Positions 63,037-64,000 of a stretch of 64,000 nt of DNA are shown piece after piece. Source of the DNA: Exiguobacterium chiriqhucha RW-2 (GTDB lineage Bacteria; Bacillota; Bacilli; Exiguobacteriales; Exiguobacteriaceae); NCBI RefSeq assembly GCF_000416965.1, contig NZ_ATCL01000020.1, positions 372,001 to 436,000 of the forward strand, written 5' to 3'. The stretch's first letter is position 1, and each line of letters begins with the position of its first letter. Under the pieces are notes generated by a model that ran no database searches, was not told the origin of the DNA, and saw only the letters and a list, made by a program, of their open reading frames with translations. Made by a program: the position numbers and the translations under genes.

Positions 63037-64000
63037 ATAAGTTAGGATTCAATCGACTGCTCATCCCGCTCTTGTCGATTTTGATGGGACTTCTCGTTGG
63101 GGCAATCGTCATGCTGATTGGCGGTTATGACCCGATTCAAGGGTTCTCGTCATTGTTCGAAGGTATGGTCGGAAGCCCATATGCAATCGGAGAAACACTT
63201 CGTGCCGCAGCGCCGCTCATCTTCTCAGGTTTAGCGGTCGCGTTCGCGTTCCGGACCGGTCTCTTCAACATCGGGGTCGAAGGTCAAGTGTTAATCGGTT
63301 GGGTGGCAGCCGTTTACGTCGGAATCAACTTTGATTTACCGATGTTCATCCACCTCCCGCTCGCGCTTCTCGCGGCCATGTTTGCGGCAGCGCTTTGGGC
63401 GTTCGTGCCTGGTTTCTTGAAAGCCAAGTTCCACGTCCATGAAGTTATCACATCGATCATGATGAACTATATCGCCTTGTACACGACGAACGCGATCTTG
63501 CGTAGCGTCATCGGCGTAACGAACGAACGGACCGAGTCGATCAACGAGTCGGCGTCGCTCGCGTCGCCATGGCTTCAAGAAATGACGCAGTTCTCACGCT
63601 TACACTGGGGTGTCCTCATCGCTGTGCTCGCGGCGATCGTCTATTACTACATCTTGCAACGGACGACGCTCGGCTATGAGCTACGGGCCGTCGGTTTCAA
63701 CAAACACGCGTCGCAATACGCGGGGATGAGTGTCAATCGCAACATCATCCTATCGTTCGTCATCTCGGGTATGTTCGCTGGACTCGCTGGAGCGATGGAA
63801 GGTCTTGGTACGTTCAACGGGATGACGCTCAGTGCCTCGTTCACTGGGGTCGGATTCGATGGGATTGCCGTCGCCCTTCTCGGTGCGAACACGGCCATCG
63901 GTGTCGTCTTGGCAGCCATTTTGTTCGCCGGACTCAATATCGGTGGACTCGCGATGCAGCTCGGCGCCAACATTCCGTCCGAGCTCGTCAAAGTCATCAT
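63033..64000 (+). CDS. ABC transporter permease (nucleoside type), truncated by window end
   Basis: An open frame from ATG 63033 with no stop before base 64000; about 322 residues are visible. It begins MNKLGFNRLLIPLLSILMGL and contains ETLRAAAPLIFSGLAVAFAF, FRTGLFNIGVEGQVLIGWVA and LGYELRAVGFNKHASQYAGM, all typical of the BPD_transp_2 permeases that pair with BMP proteins. Multiple hydrophobic segments run throughout. The ATGA overlap with the ATPase gene shows it is in the same operon; a second permease gene would be expected beyond the window. Confidence 0.92.
   Translation, partial: MNKLGFNRLLIPLLSILMGLLVGAIVMLIGGYDPIQGFSSLFEGMVGSPYAIGETLRAAAPLIFSGLAVAFAFRTGLFNIGVEGQVLIGWVAAVYVGINFDLPMFIHLPLALLAAMFAAALWAFVPGFLKAKFHVHEVITSIMMNYIALYTTNAILRSVIGVTNERTESINESASLASPWLQEMTQFSRLHWGVLIAVLAAIVYYYILQRTTLGYELRAVGFNKHASQYAGMSVNRNIILSFVISGMFAGLAGAMEGLGTFNGMTLSASFTGVGFDGIAVALLGANTAIGVVLAAILFAGLNIGGLAMQLGANIPSELVKVI

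Noticed and set aside
1-64000. CRISPR arrays, insertion sequences, prophage or integrated elements
   Set aside because: No spaced direct repeats, transposase or phage genes were seen; the XerC fragment is in its conserved housekeeping position.

Overview
The window is a 64-kb, entirely plus-strand block of housekeeping and motility genes from a low-GC-phylum (Bacillota) bacterium of moderate GC content. Gene order closely follows the Bacillus subtilis xerC-clpQY-codY-fla/che-rpsB-...-spoIIIE-ymfC region. The genes that spore-formers carry here (spoVFAB, dapGA, tepA/ylzJ, ylxY) are missing, and a lysine-type-looking murE plus a femX-like gene sit in their place. This suggests a motile non-spore-former with L-Lys/Gly-bridged peptidoglycan. 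Exiguobacterium is the best guess, but that is inference from gene order, composition and known wall chemistry, not from a database match.

Layout. 1-3060: end of xerC, then hslV, hslU and codY, closed by a strong terminator. 3334-27348: one tightly packed motility and chemotaxis superoperon. It holds basal body, hook, export apparatus, switch (fliM, fliY, cheY), flhF/flhG, cheA-cheW-cheC-cheD, sigD and swrB. There is no cheB between flhG and cheA, and I see no internal terminator. 27352-36458: rpsB (own promoter and a structured leader), tsf, pyrH, frr, uppS, cdsA, dxr, rseP and proS, covering translation, phospholipid/undecaprenyl synthesis, isoprenoids and site-2 proteolysis. 36494-40786: polC. 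40788-47647: promoter, leader hairpin, then rimP-nusA-ylxR-ylxQ-infB-rbfA-truB-ribF. 47644-51658: rpsO, pnp and an M16 peptidase. 51660-55109: a separately promoted cell-wall cassette murE-femX-M15 peptidase. 55119-59161: an RNase J (J2 position) and an FtsK/SpoIIIE translocase. 59162-64000: a GntR/HutC-type regulator, then a BMP-family lipoprotein, a double-NBD ABC ATPase and a permease cut by the window end. These last genes form a probable nucleoside importer preceded by a perfect cre site.

How the genes work together. CodY sits directly upstream of the fla/che operon, as in B. subtilis, and a partial CodY-box-like sequence lies between them. The rpsB-to-ribF genes make translation factors and envelope precursors. 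The murE-femX pair would add the diamino acid and then its bridge residue. RNase J and PNPase are the RNA-decay enzymes. I found no mobile elements, CRISPR arrays, rRNA or tRNA genes. No clearly novel multi-gene system is visible; the interest lies in local departures from the conserved order and in regulatory sequences.
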